From positions 1 through 64,000 of the IMG/VR virus record IMGVR_UViG_3300025316_000590: a stretch of DNA of 64,000 nt. One strand, given 5' to 3'. The notes under the pieces were generated by a model. The model did no database searches and had not been told where the DNA came from. It was given only the letters and a program-made list of their open reading frames with translations. The DNA is from a virus. Both the position numbers and the translations under genes were made by a program. Positions within the stretch are counted from its first letter, which is position 1. The number at the start of each line of letters is the position of its first letter. Positions 24,894-33,365 of this stretch are shown here, piece after piece.

Positions 24894-27095
24894 ATGCCTA
24901 TTCAGTCATCCAACGGACCGCCCGTGCGGCGACGAATCAGCACACCCACGCCGGTAACCCGTCGCAGGATTCTCTCCCTGTCGCAGGGATTCGGCGATCC
25001 CAACATGAACATGCCTGACGGTCAGGTGCATGCTGCGGGCGTCGATATGTCGGGTAACCAGTACCCAGCAGGTGCCGGGCCTGGAACGCAGGGCAGTGCT
25101 TACTACTCGGGCAGCACAGGGCGTCGCTCCGATCAGCAGGCCCGCAGCCCGCAGGTCATTCAGGTGCAGGGGCAGGCCATGCCCCAGACGAACATGGTGC
25201 TGCAACCTGGCAGCCCGGAAGTTCTTACCCATGAACTGACCACCGGCCAGACCGGCATTATCTACGGCGTGCCCCAGGCCCCGATAGTGATGATCTCCGA
25301 CCCATCGGTGATCAACCTCTATCGCAAGTATTACACCACATACGAGGAGTATCGGAAGATCCGCAAGGATCCGACGATAGCCCTGTGCCGGGCAGTAATC
25401 GCCGCCCCGATTCTCAGTAGCACATGGCAGGTGAAGTCGAAGGAGGGTGTCGAGACCGAACGCGTGGCGTTCATCACGGACATGCTTGTGAAGCATCGCT
25501 TCCACATCATGGAGAAGGCCATTTATGGCATGATCGACTTCGGCTGGCAGGGATACGAGAAAGTGTTCGGTGTCGATATGTGGACGCCGCCTCCTGACCG
25601 GCCAGCATCGAAGGATGCGGATCAGCCGCAGATGCCAGCACCCGTGCCGCCGTCAGTTCCTGATGGCACGAGCAAGACCAATCTCCAGCTTGCGTTCGGC
25701 CAGCCTGACAGCAATGGTGCTGTCCCGACCAAGGTCGAACCACCCAAGGATCCGCCCAAGCCGAAGCCCAAGAAGATGGTCGTGCTGCGGAAAGTCAAAC
25801 CGCTGCTTCAGGACATGACCAGTATCATGGTCTACCTGTACACCGGCGACTTCGCCGGCTTCCGGCAGGGTATCGTGTTCGTCGAGGCTCCAGCCAAGGC
25901 GATGTTGATCAGCTACCGCGTGGAAGGCACGATGTGGCATGGCTATCCACTTCTGGAGCAGGCCCGCGAGACGGTCGAGAAGTGGGACAACGTCGAGATC
26001 GGTGCCCAGCGTTACGACATGAAGATTGCGGGCAGCCACTTCGTGGTTTACTATCCGATGGGCAGCAGCAACGTCAACGGTGCTCAGGTGAGCAACGCAT
26101 CCATCGCTAACGACATCATCAGGGGCTTGGAAGCGGGCGGCAGCATGTCGGTGCCGAATATTCTGGCCCAATACGTCGAAGGCATGGAAGCCGGCGGTGA
26201 AAACGCGAGTAGTGCCTGGAAGATTGACTTCTTAGAGGACCGCGGAGCCCGCCAGTCGAGCTTCGTTGATCGCTTGAAGTACCTCGACTCCCTGAAGTGC
26301 CGGGCGATGAACATTCCAGAGCGGGCCATCACCGAGGGTCAGTTCGGCACGAAGGCGGAGGCTCAAGGGCACGCCGATATCATGACGGTCATCCTGCAAA
26401 ACATGGATTTGCAGGTAACGCAAAGCGTCAATACTCAGGTTGTCGATCACCTTCTGGCCATGAACTACGGCAAGGATGCTGTGGGATCCGTGTGGTTGGA
26501 AAGCTCTCCGATCTCGGACGACCGCATCAGCTACGCCCGCAGTCTGTTCACGGCGATGCTTACAAACCAGCAGATGGGACCGGCCATCTTCCCGCACATC
26601 GATTTCTCGGCCCTCATGTCCGAGGTTGAGGTCCCCCTGAACAAGGGTGTGGTGCGGCAGGCCGGGCAGGCAGAAATCGGCCAGCTTGCTCCGGGTGGCC
26701 CGATGATAGCACCGCCGCCTGGATCGGGATCACCAGGGGCTGGCGGGGCCGCAGCCGGGGCGATTGCCCACACCGGCGTGTCGCCGCAGCAGCCCAACGG
26801 AAAGGCCGCACCAGGCCCCGCCACGAGCAATCCCCAGGCGGAAGCCGCGGCGAAGGAAGCAGCCGCACAGGCAGCGGATACGGCCCGCCAGAAGGCTTTG
26901 GCAAACCAGATGGGCCTACAGCCCGGTCAGCAGAAGACCATTCTCGACGTCATCCGACACATGCGGGCGTCGGGTGGCCTGCCACCGAAAGGCGTCACAG
27001 GCGAGAAGACGGGGGCACAGGCACTAGGCGTGCCCCAGGCCAGCCAAGCCCCGCCGCCTCGCGGGCGAAGCCTCACGAAGGGCAGCGGTGGCTAG
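24894..27095 (+). CDS. Portal protein (Mu gp29/DUF935-like)
   Basis: A 733-residue protein downstream of TerL. Its central part (about 130-570) has the portal features of Mu-type phages: ALCRAVIAAPILSSTWQVKS, YGMIDFGWQGYEKVF and a later AMNIPERAITEGQFGTKAEAQGH segment. Portal rings form the DNA entry vertex, bind terminase and join head to tail. The N-terminal tail contains DMSGNQYPAG, ending like the GHxFxGNQ signature. The C-terminus (about 580-733) is a long Ala/Pro/Gly-rich extension beyond usual portals. No signature-type enzyme domain. Family assignment rests on sequence pattern and context. Confidence 0.78.
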   Translation: MPIQSSNGPPVRRRISTPTPVTRRRILSLSQGFGDPNMNMPDGQVHAAGVDMSGNQYPAGAGPGTQGSAYYSGSTGRRSDQQARSPQVIQVQGQAMPQTNMVLQPGSPEVLTHELTTGQTGIIYGVPQAPIVMISDPSVINLYRKYYTTYEEYRKIRKDPTIALCRAVIAAPILSSTWQVKSKEGVETERVAFITDMLVKHRFHIMEKAIYGMIDFGWQGYEKVFGVDMWTPPPDRPASKDADQPQMPAPVPPSVPDGTSKTNLQLAFGQPDSNGAVPTKVEPPKDPPKPKPKKMVVLRKVKPLLQDMTSIMVYLYTGDFAGFRQGIVFVEAPAKAMLISYRVEGTMWHGYPLLEQARETVEKWDNVEIGAQRYDMKIAGSHFVVYYPMGSSNVNGAQVSNASIANDIIRGLEAGGSMSVPNILAQYVEGMEAGGENASSAWKIDFLEDRGARQSSFVDRLKYLDSLKCRAMNIPERAITEGQFGTKAEAQGHADIMTVILQNMDLQVTQSVNTQVVDHLLAMNYGKDAVGSVWLESSPISDDRISYARSLFTAMLTNQQMGPAIFPHIDFSALMSEVEVPLNKGVVRQAGQAEIGQLAPGGPMIAPPPGSGSPGAGGAAAGAIAHTGVSPQQPNGKAAPGPATSNPQAEAAAKEAAAQAADTARQKALANQMGLQPGQQKTILDVIRHMRASGGLPPKGVTGEKTGAQALGVPQASQAPPPRGRSLTKGSGG

Positions 27096-27358
27096 GTCTC
27101 GTCCACAAGAACGTCGCGGCAGCCGTCGCATAGCACGAACGGTGTATCATCACCGTTGATGTCTTGTTCGTAAGGATCGGGTACGGGGACGGCGTCGATG
27201 GCGTACAGCACTTTGCCGCAGTCTCGGCAACGCCCGATCAGGTCAGCGACTCGGTATTCCGTATCGGTGAAGTCGGACGGATCCAGAACCTTCCCGTTGA
27301 AGAACAGGAAGCCCCGTTTCATGATTGGCTGTCGAGCAATCGTTCGACGTGCGGGCAT
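27092..27358 (-). CDS. Small zinc-ribbon protein
   Basis: An 88-residue protein with two CxxC pairs (CRDCGK and CDGC) separated by about 30 residues, which suggests a zinc ribbon. AGGAAA precedes the ATG. It is the last of a run of small minus-strand genes and overlaps the portal stop by a few bases, so the two operons converge here with no room for a terminator. Confidence 0.6.
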   Translation of the reverse strand: MPARRTIARQPIMKRGFLFFNGKVLDPSDFTDTEYRVADLIGRCRDCGKVLYAIDAVPVPDPYEQDINGDDTPFVLCDGCRDVLVDET

Positions 27359-27370
27359 GGTGATTTCCTA

Positions 27371-27820
27371 TCAGTCTAACGCCGCTTGGACGGTTCTCAG
27401 GAACGACACCCGAGCTTCGGCTTTGGGTAGGGCGACGCTGAGGTACTTTTGGATGCACGGCTTAACCTCGTCCACCGTGGCGTGGTTCCAGTTCTCACAC
27501 CATACCTCGCGGGACGTGGTGGAGATCCATTCGATAGCGTGATCATAGCAGTTGCCTACTTCCAGTGGTCGCCACTTCAGTCGCAACGCTCCGTGAAACC
27601 GGACACCATGATTCCAACCGGGAACGAACAACCCTTCGGGCTGAAGCATAGCCGATACGGTCGGCCAGTCGAACTGTACGCGGTTGATATGATCCGCTCT
27701 CCATACCAGTCCAGCATGGCTGATGAAGATATCCAGCCACACAAAGTCATCTTTGCTCTGGATGAGGATATCAGCGTAGCCGCGATGAACGACGTCGATG
27801 AGGTATTCTTCGTGCGTCAT
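27371..27820 (-). CDS. Hypothetical protein (149 aa)
   Basis: The start chosen is the ATG at 27820, which overlaps the stop of the upstream gene (ATGA); a longer in-frame start would run back into that gene. The sequence starts MTHEEYLIDVVHRGYADILIQ and is rich in Trp and His (VPGWNHGVRFHGALRLKW), suggesting a compact globular fold. No family recognised. Confidence 0.6.
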   Translation of the reverse strand: MTHEEYLIDVVHRGYADILIQSKDDFVWLDIFISHAGLVWRADHINRVQFDWPTVSAMLQPEGLFVPGWNHGVRFHGALRLKWRPLEVGNCYDHAIEWISTTSREVWCENWNHATVDEVKPCIQKYLSVALPKAEARVSFLRTVQAALD

Positions 27821-28479
27821 ACCAGCACTTCCTCCCTGGCCCGTTCGCCCGCCCAAATGATCGGCGAACCATCGAAGGAACGGCTCTTTCGGTTCTCGCG
27901 GTTGGACGAGTAAATCCAGCACGGCATGGTCGGGTACTGTTCCCAATGCGACGGGTTGATATGCACGTGTTGGCATATACTGCCGGGGGTGTCGAAGGTG
28001 TCGGGCAAGACTCGCAGGTTGACGAGGGTGCGGTAGTACCAGGAATGGTCGGCGTCCTGTGGGCGGAACGCCTCCAGACGGTCGATTTTGGTGATCGCCT
28101 TCGCCCAGTTCTCGGCATCGTACACGAACACTTCAAAGTACACGGCGTGCTCGGGGCAAGCCAGAACCTGAATGCCCTGCACCGTGAAGTTCGGCAGGAA
28201 TGCCTTGATCACGCGGCTGTAACGGGCGTCGGTCCACGGGCGACGCTCGTACCAGCCCATGCCGTCGTCGTCACCGTTGTCGGGAGCCTTGGATCCGACC
28301 GGCAAGCCCATCAAAGGATGGTTGCCGCCCGCGAAACGTAGGGTTCCGAACACGGCAACCGGAAACGGGATGCTCCACTTGTGGATGGGATCGGGAACGG
28401 CCTGGAACGCTCGCATGAGGGAGGCGAACTCGTCGTGCTTGCGGGCAAAAAGGTTGCGGATGAACTGGGGAATGAACAT
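27817..28479 (-). CDS. Gamma-glutamylcyclotransferase-like (AIG2/GGCT fold) protein
   Basis: A 220-residue protein with the family's entry motif in the form VAVFGTLRFAGGNHPLMG (usual pattern: VFVYGTLRxGxxNH) and the later segment EVFVYDAENWAKAITKIDRLEAF, matching the V.G.vy.v....l..LD.lEg region. Members act on gamma-glutamyl amines or glutathione-derived peptides or serve as non-catalytic domains. A Tyr-to-Phe change in the first motif and a long C-terminal tail are noted. AGGAG precedes the ATG. The phage role is unknown. Confidence 0.6.
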   Translation of the reverse strand: MFIPQFIRNLFARKHDEFASLMRAFQAVPDPIHKWSIPFPVAVFGTLRFAGGNHPLMGLPVGSKAPDNGDDDGMGWYERRPWTDARYSRVIKAFLPNFTVQGIQVLACPEHAVYFEVFVYDAENWAKAITKIDRLEAFRPQDADHSWYYRTLVNLRVLPDTFDTPGSICQHVHINPSHWEQYPTMPCWIYSSNRENRKSRSFDGSPIIWAGERAREEVLV

Positions 28480-28524
28480 GAGGCTTCTCCTGATCTTGAA
28501 ATAGCGGTTTTGTTACTGGACACG

Positions 28525-28743
28525 TCATCTTCCGAACAAGGCTGCGATGATATAGCAGGCTACCAGAGCCGACACCAGAATGACCGCGATGCCTCGTACC
28601 ATTACGGTGAGACCAGACTCGGTCGGTTCGTGGTCGTTCTTCGTGCAGCGTTTGCGGTGATGGTCGAACAGCGGGCACTTCTGGCACTGGGGGTCGTCGG
28701 CTACAGGTATGAGGTTCATATCAGCACCAGTCCCTTGCTTCAA
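28525..28743 (-). CDS. Small membrane protein with cysteine motif
   Basis: A 72-residue protein with an N-terminal cluster CQKCPLFDHHRKRC, potentially metal-binding, and a C-terminal membrane span (residues about 47-69, VMVRGIAVILVSALVACYII). The likely start is TTG at 28743 with AGGAG 6 bases upstream; an ATG at 28719 is the alternative. Confidence 0.5.
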   Translation of the reverse strand: MKQGTGADMNLIPVADDPQCQKCPLFDHHRKRCTKNDHEPTESGLTVMVRGIAVILVSALVACYIIAALFGR

Positions 28744-28768
28744 TTTCGTCTCCTGTTGGTTTCATGGT

Positions 28769-29032
28769 TTACAGTCCAGGGTCGGCGTCGGAGGTGACGG
28801 TGAAGCCGTCGAATGCTCCGCCGTAGTCGGGGTCTTGAGCCCACGGTGGGGCAACGTCGGCGAGGGTGTCCAGAGCTTCGCGTCCCCAGCGGGCGATGTA
28901 TTCTTCCTCAGTCCAGACCGCAAGCAGGTGATCGTGGTCTTCCCGCAGTTCCTCGACCTCCTTCTCGGATGCCCAGTGGTGATGGGTCTCGCCCTCGTTA
29001 TCGCGGACACAGACTATTCGGAAATTGGACAT
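28769..29032 (-). CDS. Small acidic hypothetical protein
   Basis: An 87-residue protein from the ATG at 29032, which follows AAAGGAA. It is acidic with His/Trp-rich segments (EGETHHHWASEKEVEELRED). Not recognised. One of a run of separately ribosome-site-equipped minus-strand genes. Confidence 0.55.
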   Translation of the reverse strand: MSNFRIVCVRDNEGETHHHWASEKEVEELREDHDHLLAVWTEEEYIARWGREALDTLADVAPPWAQDPDYGGAFDGFTVTSDADPGL

Positions 29033-29063
29033 GGCTTGGTTCCTTTGGGTTGTACGGTTCAAT

Positions 29064-29327
29064 TTATTCGCATCCCGACTCGTCGCTCGGCTGGTCGCAG
29101 TGCGGGCAGATAGTCACGGATGTCATGTCGATGCCTGTGGCTACGCCGCGAGCAAACTCGCCCTCGGCGGAATACTCGACGCAGCAGATCTCGTGGCCGA
29201 CCTGACGCATGTCGATAAACTTTGGGCTACCGACGTCGCGGTCCATGACGTTGTCCCGCAGCCACTTGGAGAACTTCTCGGCGTTCTCGTGGGTGCTGAA
29301 GGTGAAGGTGGTTTGTTCGCGTTTCAT
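29064..29327 (-). CDS. Small hypothetical protein with C-terminal CxxC
   Basis: An 87-residue protein from the ATG at 29327 (AAGGAG upstream). The start MKREQTTFTFSTHENAEKFSKWL suggests a small alpha/beta fold. The C-terminus has ICPHCDQPSDESGCE, a possible metal site. Function unknown. Confidence 0.55.
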   Translation of the reverse strand: MKREQTTFTFSTHENAEKFSKWLRDNVMDRDVGSPKFIDMRQVGHEICCVEYSAEGEFARGVATGIDMTSVTICPHCDQPSDESGCE

Positions 29328-29349
29328 GGCTGTTCTCCTTGGTAGTACA

Positions 29350-29562
29350 TCATGCAACTGGCGTGCCGGGCATGGATTCATACTTGCTGCGGGCGGTCAG
29401 GCCGTTGACGCCGTCCCACAGGCGGTGATAGTTGTTGGGGTCGGTGGTGTGCGAAAGCACCCAATAGATCGACCGGGATTCACCGGATGGGCCAGCGGGG
29501 CGAATTTCCTCGCGGAGGGTGTAGGTTGTCTTGCCGTCGATCTTGGTGGCTAGGATATTCAC
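29350..29562 (-). CDS. Small hypothetical protein
   Basis: A 70-residue protein starting with GTG at 29562, preceded by GAGGA with 8-base spacing. Beta-rich start (MNILATKIDGKTTYTLREE). Not recognised. Confidence 0.5.
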   Translation of the reverse strand: MNILATKIDGKTTYTLREEIRPAGPSGESRSIYWVLSHTTDPNNYHRLWDGVNGLTARSKYESMPGTPVA

Positions 29563-29565
29563 GGC

Positions 29566-29982
29566 TTAGTCCTCGTGGATGGGTTTGTATTGTAGCTCTT
29601 CGGCCTCGACTCGGTAGTTCTCCTCGACGCGAAACGGCTGCGTGGGGCACTGAGCCTCATGGTAGGCAGCCTCGACTTCTGCTCCCTTGCGGGTGGTGTG
29701 GAAGCTGACCGCGAACCACTCGGGCCAGTTCTCGAACACCTCGACGCCGTTGTCGTCCGTCCAAGTGCCCTTGTCGTAGGCCAGCACCGCGAAGGGGACG
29801 GTGACCATTTCCCAGCGGGCTTCTTGTTCGGCCCGGTAAGCCTCGTAGTCACGCTCGGCTTCAGCGGCCTCGGTGGCCAGACGCTCGGCCTCGCACTGGC
29901 AGACCTCGCTGTTGCAGGCGTGGCAGGGAACCGTCGCAAAGGCGGCGGCAAGCTGAAGGCGGTAAGGAAGGTAGCGGGCCAT
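29566..29982 (-). CDS. Small hypothetical protein
   Basis: A 138-residue protein (AAGGA upstream). Residues 18-30 hold CHACNSEVCQC, a tight cysteine cluster. Next come a charged Ala/Glu helix and a C-terminal Trp/Tyr-rich part. No family recognised. Confidence 0.55.
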   Translation of the reverse strand: MARYLPYRLQLAAAFATVPCHACNSEVCQCEAERLATEAAEAERDYEAYRAEQEARWEMVTVPFAVLAYDKGTWTDDNGVEVFENWPEWFAVSFHTTRKGAEVEAAYHEAQCPTQPFRVEENYRVEAEELQYKPIHED

Positions 29983-30038
29983 GTTTGTAGTCCTTGGGGT
30001 TTGCCTCTAGTATCATGCAACCGCCGTGCCAGCCGGAT

Positions 30039-30371
30039 TCAATAACCGTATGCATCGTTGTAGGCTTCGCAGCCGCCCATCATGCCCGCCTGCATGGCGA
30101 TCTCGTGCTGCCAGTCGTTGCTGGCGTGGGGGCGACCGGGCATGAAGCCTGGGTTCTTGCGGACGGCAAGCTGGTGAACCTCGTTGCCGTTTTCGACGCG
30201 GGTAAGCTGGATATAGGCTACGCTGCCGGTCGGGCTATACAGGGGGAACACCGGGTTGTTGAACTGCTCGCGGGCGGCTGCCTCGGTCGAGAAGTCATCG
30301 CCAGTCCAGCAGTCGTCGTTGCCGGCGTTTGGGTGCGAGCCCCAGAACTCAACGCAGAATTTCGTAAGCAT
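30039..30371 (-). CDS. Small hypothetical protein
   Basis: A 110-residue protein from the ATG at 30371 (TAGGA upstream); longer in-frame starts have no ribosome site. It begins MLTKFCVEFWGSHPNAGNDD and ends EAYNDAYGY, a Tyr-rich tail also seen in the adjacent gene (HANHGYRSDY). Function unknown. Confidence 0.5.
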   Translation of the reverse strand: MLTKFCVEFWGSHPNAGNDDCWTGDDFSTEAAAREQFNNPVFPLYSPTGSVAYIQLTRVENGNEVHQLAVRKNPGFMPGRPHASNDWQHEIAMQAGMMGGCEAYNDAYGY

Positions 30372-30441
30372 GGTTGGGTATCCTAGCTGGTTTTGGGTAG
30401 TTTCTGGAAGGCATATCATGCGAATGCCGTGCCAGTTGAAT

Positions 30442-30723
30442 CTAGTAGTCGGATCGATAACCGTGGTTAGCGTGGGCGTCGCACCAGTCTTGGATCTGCT
30501 TATTCCAGCCATCGGGCAAGGTAGTGGTCGGGACGTCGGAGGCGTTAAGGAGATCGCCATCTTCCACGACTTGGCAGATCATAGTAAAGATGCCGTTGTC
30601 GTTCATAATGATTTCATCGCCGAACTCGCAGTTTTCGTTCCAGCAGCGGAAGTGCTGATCGATGTTGTAACGAAGGTCATCAGAAAAGCACGCCAACGGG
30701 TGGGTGGTTTGCTCAGTAGTCAT
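30442..30723 (-). CDS. Small hypothetical protein, first gene of the minus-strand block
   Basis: A 93-residue acidic protein (MTTEQTTHPLACFSDDLRYN) with a poor ribosome site. It is the most upstream gene of the ten-gene minus-strand set, so the set's promoter should lie in the non-coding region to its right. Confidence 0.5.
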   Translation of the reverse strand: MTTEQTTHPLACFSDDLRYNIDQHFRCWNENCEFGDEIIMNDNGIFTMICQVVEDGDLLNASDVPTTTLPDGWNKQIQDWCDAHANHGYRSDY

Positions 30724-30800
30724 AATAGTGGTTTCTATGGGTTAGAGGGTTCTGGAAGGAATATCACGCAATTCGTGTGCCAGTATGATACGACTTTAGT

Positions 30801-30840
30801 CGGTTAGGGACGGTTAGGGACGGTTAGGGTCGGTTAGGGT
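30801..30840 (+). repeat. 10-bp TTAGGG-type tandem repeat
   Basis: Four head-to-tail units CGGTTAGGGA/T. The four GGG runs are evenly spaced by 7 bases, the pattern of a G-quadruplex-forming sequence on the plus strand. Confidence 0.9.
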
Positions 30841-31382
30841 CGGTGTTTTCAGGTATAGCGGGTCGGGAGACTGATAGATAAAGCGAGTCACTTTGGCGGA
30901 CGGTTCAACCGCACTACGGCAGTCAGGACGTTTGGCACGCGGCTAACCCGCCACTACGGAAGCGAAGCAACCGGCGAAAAGACGGAAGTCCCATAACGTA
31001 CTACGGTGTGGCCTTAACCGCCTGAACGGGAATTCCGAGCAGATCGCCCCTTATACGATACGCTTTTTTGGCAGAGCCCTTACACGTAGCGGCAATTATT
31101 TGATAAGCGAACAGCTATTCCGCAGGAAGTTTTAGGTTTAGGCTGGTATTAGGGCAAAATTAGGGCAGAATTCCGTCCAGAATTATTTCAGTTGCCAGTT
31201 TACAAGCAGTTTGGAACCCTGCCAACACAGTCGTTTGCGGGTCGATTGTGAACGACAAGCAGTACGACGAGGCCATTTATCTTAGGTAGGCTGCTGACGG
31301 TCTACTGCTCCCCACGATTTGCCGACCTGCATGTCGGAGATCACCGACGCCACCGCCGGCGACTCAGTGCAAAGTGCATAAT

Positions 31383-31403
31383 ACCCTAGCAACTGCATAG
31401 GGT
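31383..31403. repeat. Inverted repeat around TAGGGT
   Basis: ACCCTAGCA and TGCATAGGGT are complementary apart from one bulged base, with a two-base centre. It carries the same TAGGGT core as the nearby direct repeats, so it could be an operator for the same DNA-binding protein. Confidence 0.5.
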
Positions 31404-31461
31404 TTTCCATTATGTCGGTTTCCGACGAAATGGGAGAGCATATTGAAATGATATGGCACAA

Positions 31462-31472
31462 CGCGGTAAGAT
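31462..31472 (+). promoter_or_regulatory. CGCGGTAAGAT motif, copy 1
   Basis: An 11-base match to the reverse strand of 45349-45359 in the other main non-coding region, here 68 bases upstream of the HNH nuclease start. Candidate protein-binding site. Confidence 0.35.
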
Positions 31473-31539
31473 ACTAGATACGGCGAAGGAACAGTATCGC
31501 CATAAACCCCTGTTTCTAGCGGCTTTATAGGAGGTCAGT

Positions 31540-32124
31540 ATGATGAGGTGTATGATATGGTGTATGATGTTTGTTTTGGGATGCACACACGGTCCTGATT
31601 TGACTGTGTTAAAAACCGAGCAAAAGCCATGCAGTCAGCCCGTAACGGCAACGCAAAATCATCCAGCCTACTTGCCCAACATGATCCTGACGCCTGGCAA
31701 AGTTTCAGCAGGCTGGACTTTGGATGATACCAAGCAGGCTGGCGGCACGCAGAGCCACCGCAACGTTCCGGAATCATTGAAGAAGGCTGTCTGGGAAAGG
31801 TACGGGTATGATAAGACCATCGGGCCGTACCATGATCACAGCGGTGAATTTGAGATTGATCACCGACTTATGAATGCGTTAGGTGGATCATCTACAATAG
31901 AGAACCTGTGGCCCGAGCCTTATAATGTGCAGTGGGGAGCGCACATCAAAGATCGGCTTGAGGATCGTATTCTGGCAAAAGTGAAGTCTGGGAAGATGAC
32001 ACTCAAACAGGGTCAGGATGTATTCCTTGAGCCCGATTGGACGAAGGTCTACATCCGAGAGGGTTTGTCTACGCCCCCGAATATTAGTGCTGTACGTTCA
32101 TGTCCTGACGATGATCATGAATAG
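31540..32124 (+). CDS. Lipoprotein/secreted HNH nuclease
   Basis: A 194-residue protein with GGAGG before the ATG. The N-terminus MMRCMIWCMMFVLGC has a lipobox-like VLGC near residue 15, suggesting export and lipidation. The nuclease core shows RNVPESLKKAVWERYG, EFEIDHRLMNALGGSS and ENLWPEP, the His-Asn metal motif of HNH nucleases, followed by the family's IKDRLED and MTLKQGQDVFLEPDW segments. Its C-terminal third is paralogous to the gene fragment at 33158-33358. It may degrade DNA at the envelope or exclude competitors; this is inference. Confidence 0.75.
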   Translation: MMRCMIWCMMFVLGCTHGPDLTVLKTEQKPCSQPVTATQNHPAYLPNMILTPGKVSAGWTLDDTKQAGGTQSHRNVPESLKKAVWERYGYDKTIGPYHDHSGEFEIDHRLMNALGGSSTIENLWPEPYNVQWGAHIKDRLEDRILAKVKSGKMTLKQGQDVFLEPDWTKVYIREGLSTPPNISAVRSCPDDDHE

Positions 32125-32173
32125 ATCGATCTTCTACTTCCTAAATGGTCGTACATGAGTTATATTGAATGTT

Positions 32174-33157
32174 ATGAAACGAAGACGTATAGCACCAGTT
32201 GGTGGTTGGAAGACCGGCGTTTACTGTATCCGAAATACGGTAAACGGTAAAGTTTATGTTGGTAGTGCTGCTCGTGATTTTGAACATCGTTTTGGGCAAC
32301 ATAAAGGGGCACTACGATACGGAAATCATCACACGTCGCATTTACAATCGGCCTGGAACAAGTACGGTGAGGTGGCATTTGAGTTCGTCGTGTTAGAACG
32401 TTGCCAACCAGACCTATGCCTTGATCGAGAACAGTACTGGATTGATCGTCTACATGCTACTGATTCACAGTTCGGCTACAACAGTGTGCCTGCTACGGGA
32501 CGCCAAATCGGATCTGTCAATTCTCCTGAGACTCGTGAAAAGATACGGACATTTTGGCGAAATGCTAAAGAGAACCCGATTCAGGTATCAATCAGATTCG
32601 CCGAGCGATTTCATCTCAAGTCGTCTGAGCCTGTTTATATAGCTTGGAATGCCACAATAAAAAGACGACGTAGTCTGTTTTGTATCCGTTGGTTAAAATT
32701 TGAAAATTTCTATGCTGATATGGGACCTCGCCCTGTAGATCGACCGATCATAGGTCGCATTGATGCTGACGGGTTATACGAGCTAAGCAACTGCCGTTGG
32801 ATGACGCGAATGGAATCAGCACACACGTCGCTGCGGTCGAAACTGATTGCGTACAATGGAAAAACCCAGCATATAGCAGCGTGGGCTCGTGAACTTAGCA
32901 AAAACCGCATACAACTGGCAACGCGGCTGCGGGAAGGCTGGTCATTTGAACGTGCTATATCAGAGCCATATCATAAAATGGATAAGATGACATTCAACGG
33001 CGAAACACACAGTGTAGCCGAATGGGCTAGGCTGAAAGGTTTAAGTCACGGATGTATTTGTGGCAGACAACGCATGGGGTGGAGCATTGATCGAATTCTA
33101 ACAACGCCAACACGTGGGAAATATCACCCACGTCGTCGCCGTATACAGTCAATATGA
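32174..33157 (+). CDS. GIY-YIG homing endonuclease with HNH-like and DNA-binding C-terminus
   Basis: A 327-residue protein from the ATG at 32174 (an in-frame TTG at 32165 is possible; no clear ribosome site). The GIY-YIG domain spans about 13-100 (GVYCIRNTVNGKVYVGSA, RFGQHKGAL, REQYWIDRL). A second region has IGRIDADGLYELSNCRW, as in phage HNH/AP2-type endonucleases, and two NUMOD-like helix-turn-helix units (GKTQHIAAWAREL and GETHSVAEWARLKG). The DNA is visibly more AT-rich than its surroundings, a sign of recent arrival. Its stop codon directly abuts, in the same frame, the severed end of an HNH gene. Confidence 0.85.
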   Translation: MKRRRIAPVGGWKTGVYCIRNTVNGKVYVGSAARDFEHRFGQHKGALRYGNHHTSHLQSAWNKYGEVAFEFVVLERCQPDLCLDREQYWIDRLHATDSQFGYNSVPATGRQIGSVNSPETREKIRTFWRNAKENPIQVSIRFAERFHLKSSEPVYIAWNATIKRRRSLFCIRWLKFENFYADMGPRPVDRPIIGRIDADGLYELSNCRWMTRMESAHTSLRSKLIAYNGKTQHIAAWARELSKNRIQLATRLREGWSFERAISEPYHKMDKMTFNGETHSVAEWARLKGLSHGCICGRQRMGWSIDRILTTPTRGKYHPRRRRIQSI

Positions 33158-33358
33158 TGCTGGCCGCAGCCCTATACCGGAGATTGGAATGCTCATATCA
33201 AAGATCGTCTGGAGGCCCACGTGCGTGCTGAGGTAATAGCTGGTAGAATGAGCTTGAAGGAAGCCCAGCAGATCTTCGTTCCAGATTGGACGTCGACCTT
33301 CAAAAAGATGGGCTTAGATAAATGCTCCGCAATCCAGGTTGACGAAGACATCCAGTAG
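33158..33358 (+). pseudogene. Severed 3' end of an HNH nuclease gene
   Basis: Sixty-six codons beginning CWPQPYTGDWNAHIKDRLEA and continuing RMSLKEAQQIFVPDW, clearly homologous to the C-terminal part of the HNH protein encoded at 31540 (LWPEPYNVQWGAHIKDRLED, KMTLKQGQDVFLEPDW). There is no start codon; it begins straight after the GIY-YIG stop, in the same frame. The break falls exactly in the conserved NLWP of the HNH motif, so it marks the insertion site of the GIY-YIG element. Confidence 0.85.
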
Positions 33359-33365
33359 GTTAAAT

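Larger units (their letters stand above)
30724..31539. other. Divergent non-coding region
   Basis: About 0.8 kb without a credible gene, between divergently transcribed operons. It holds four tandem CGGTTAGGG units (30801-30840), two further ATTAGGGCA copies near 31147-31166, an inverted repeat at 31383-31403 and a CGCGGTAAGAT motif (31462-31472) that recurs in the other large non-coding region. It probably carries promoters for both directions and may hold a replication or regulator binding region. Confidence 0.6.

Noticed and set aside
33339-33365. TTG start for the giant gene
   Set aside because: It lies inside the HNH gene fragment. The ATG at 33366 begins the same leader and signature seen in sister genes.
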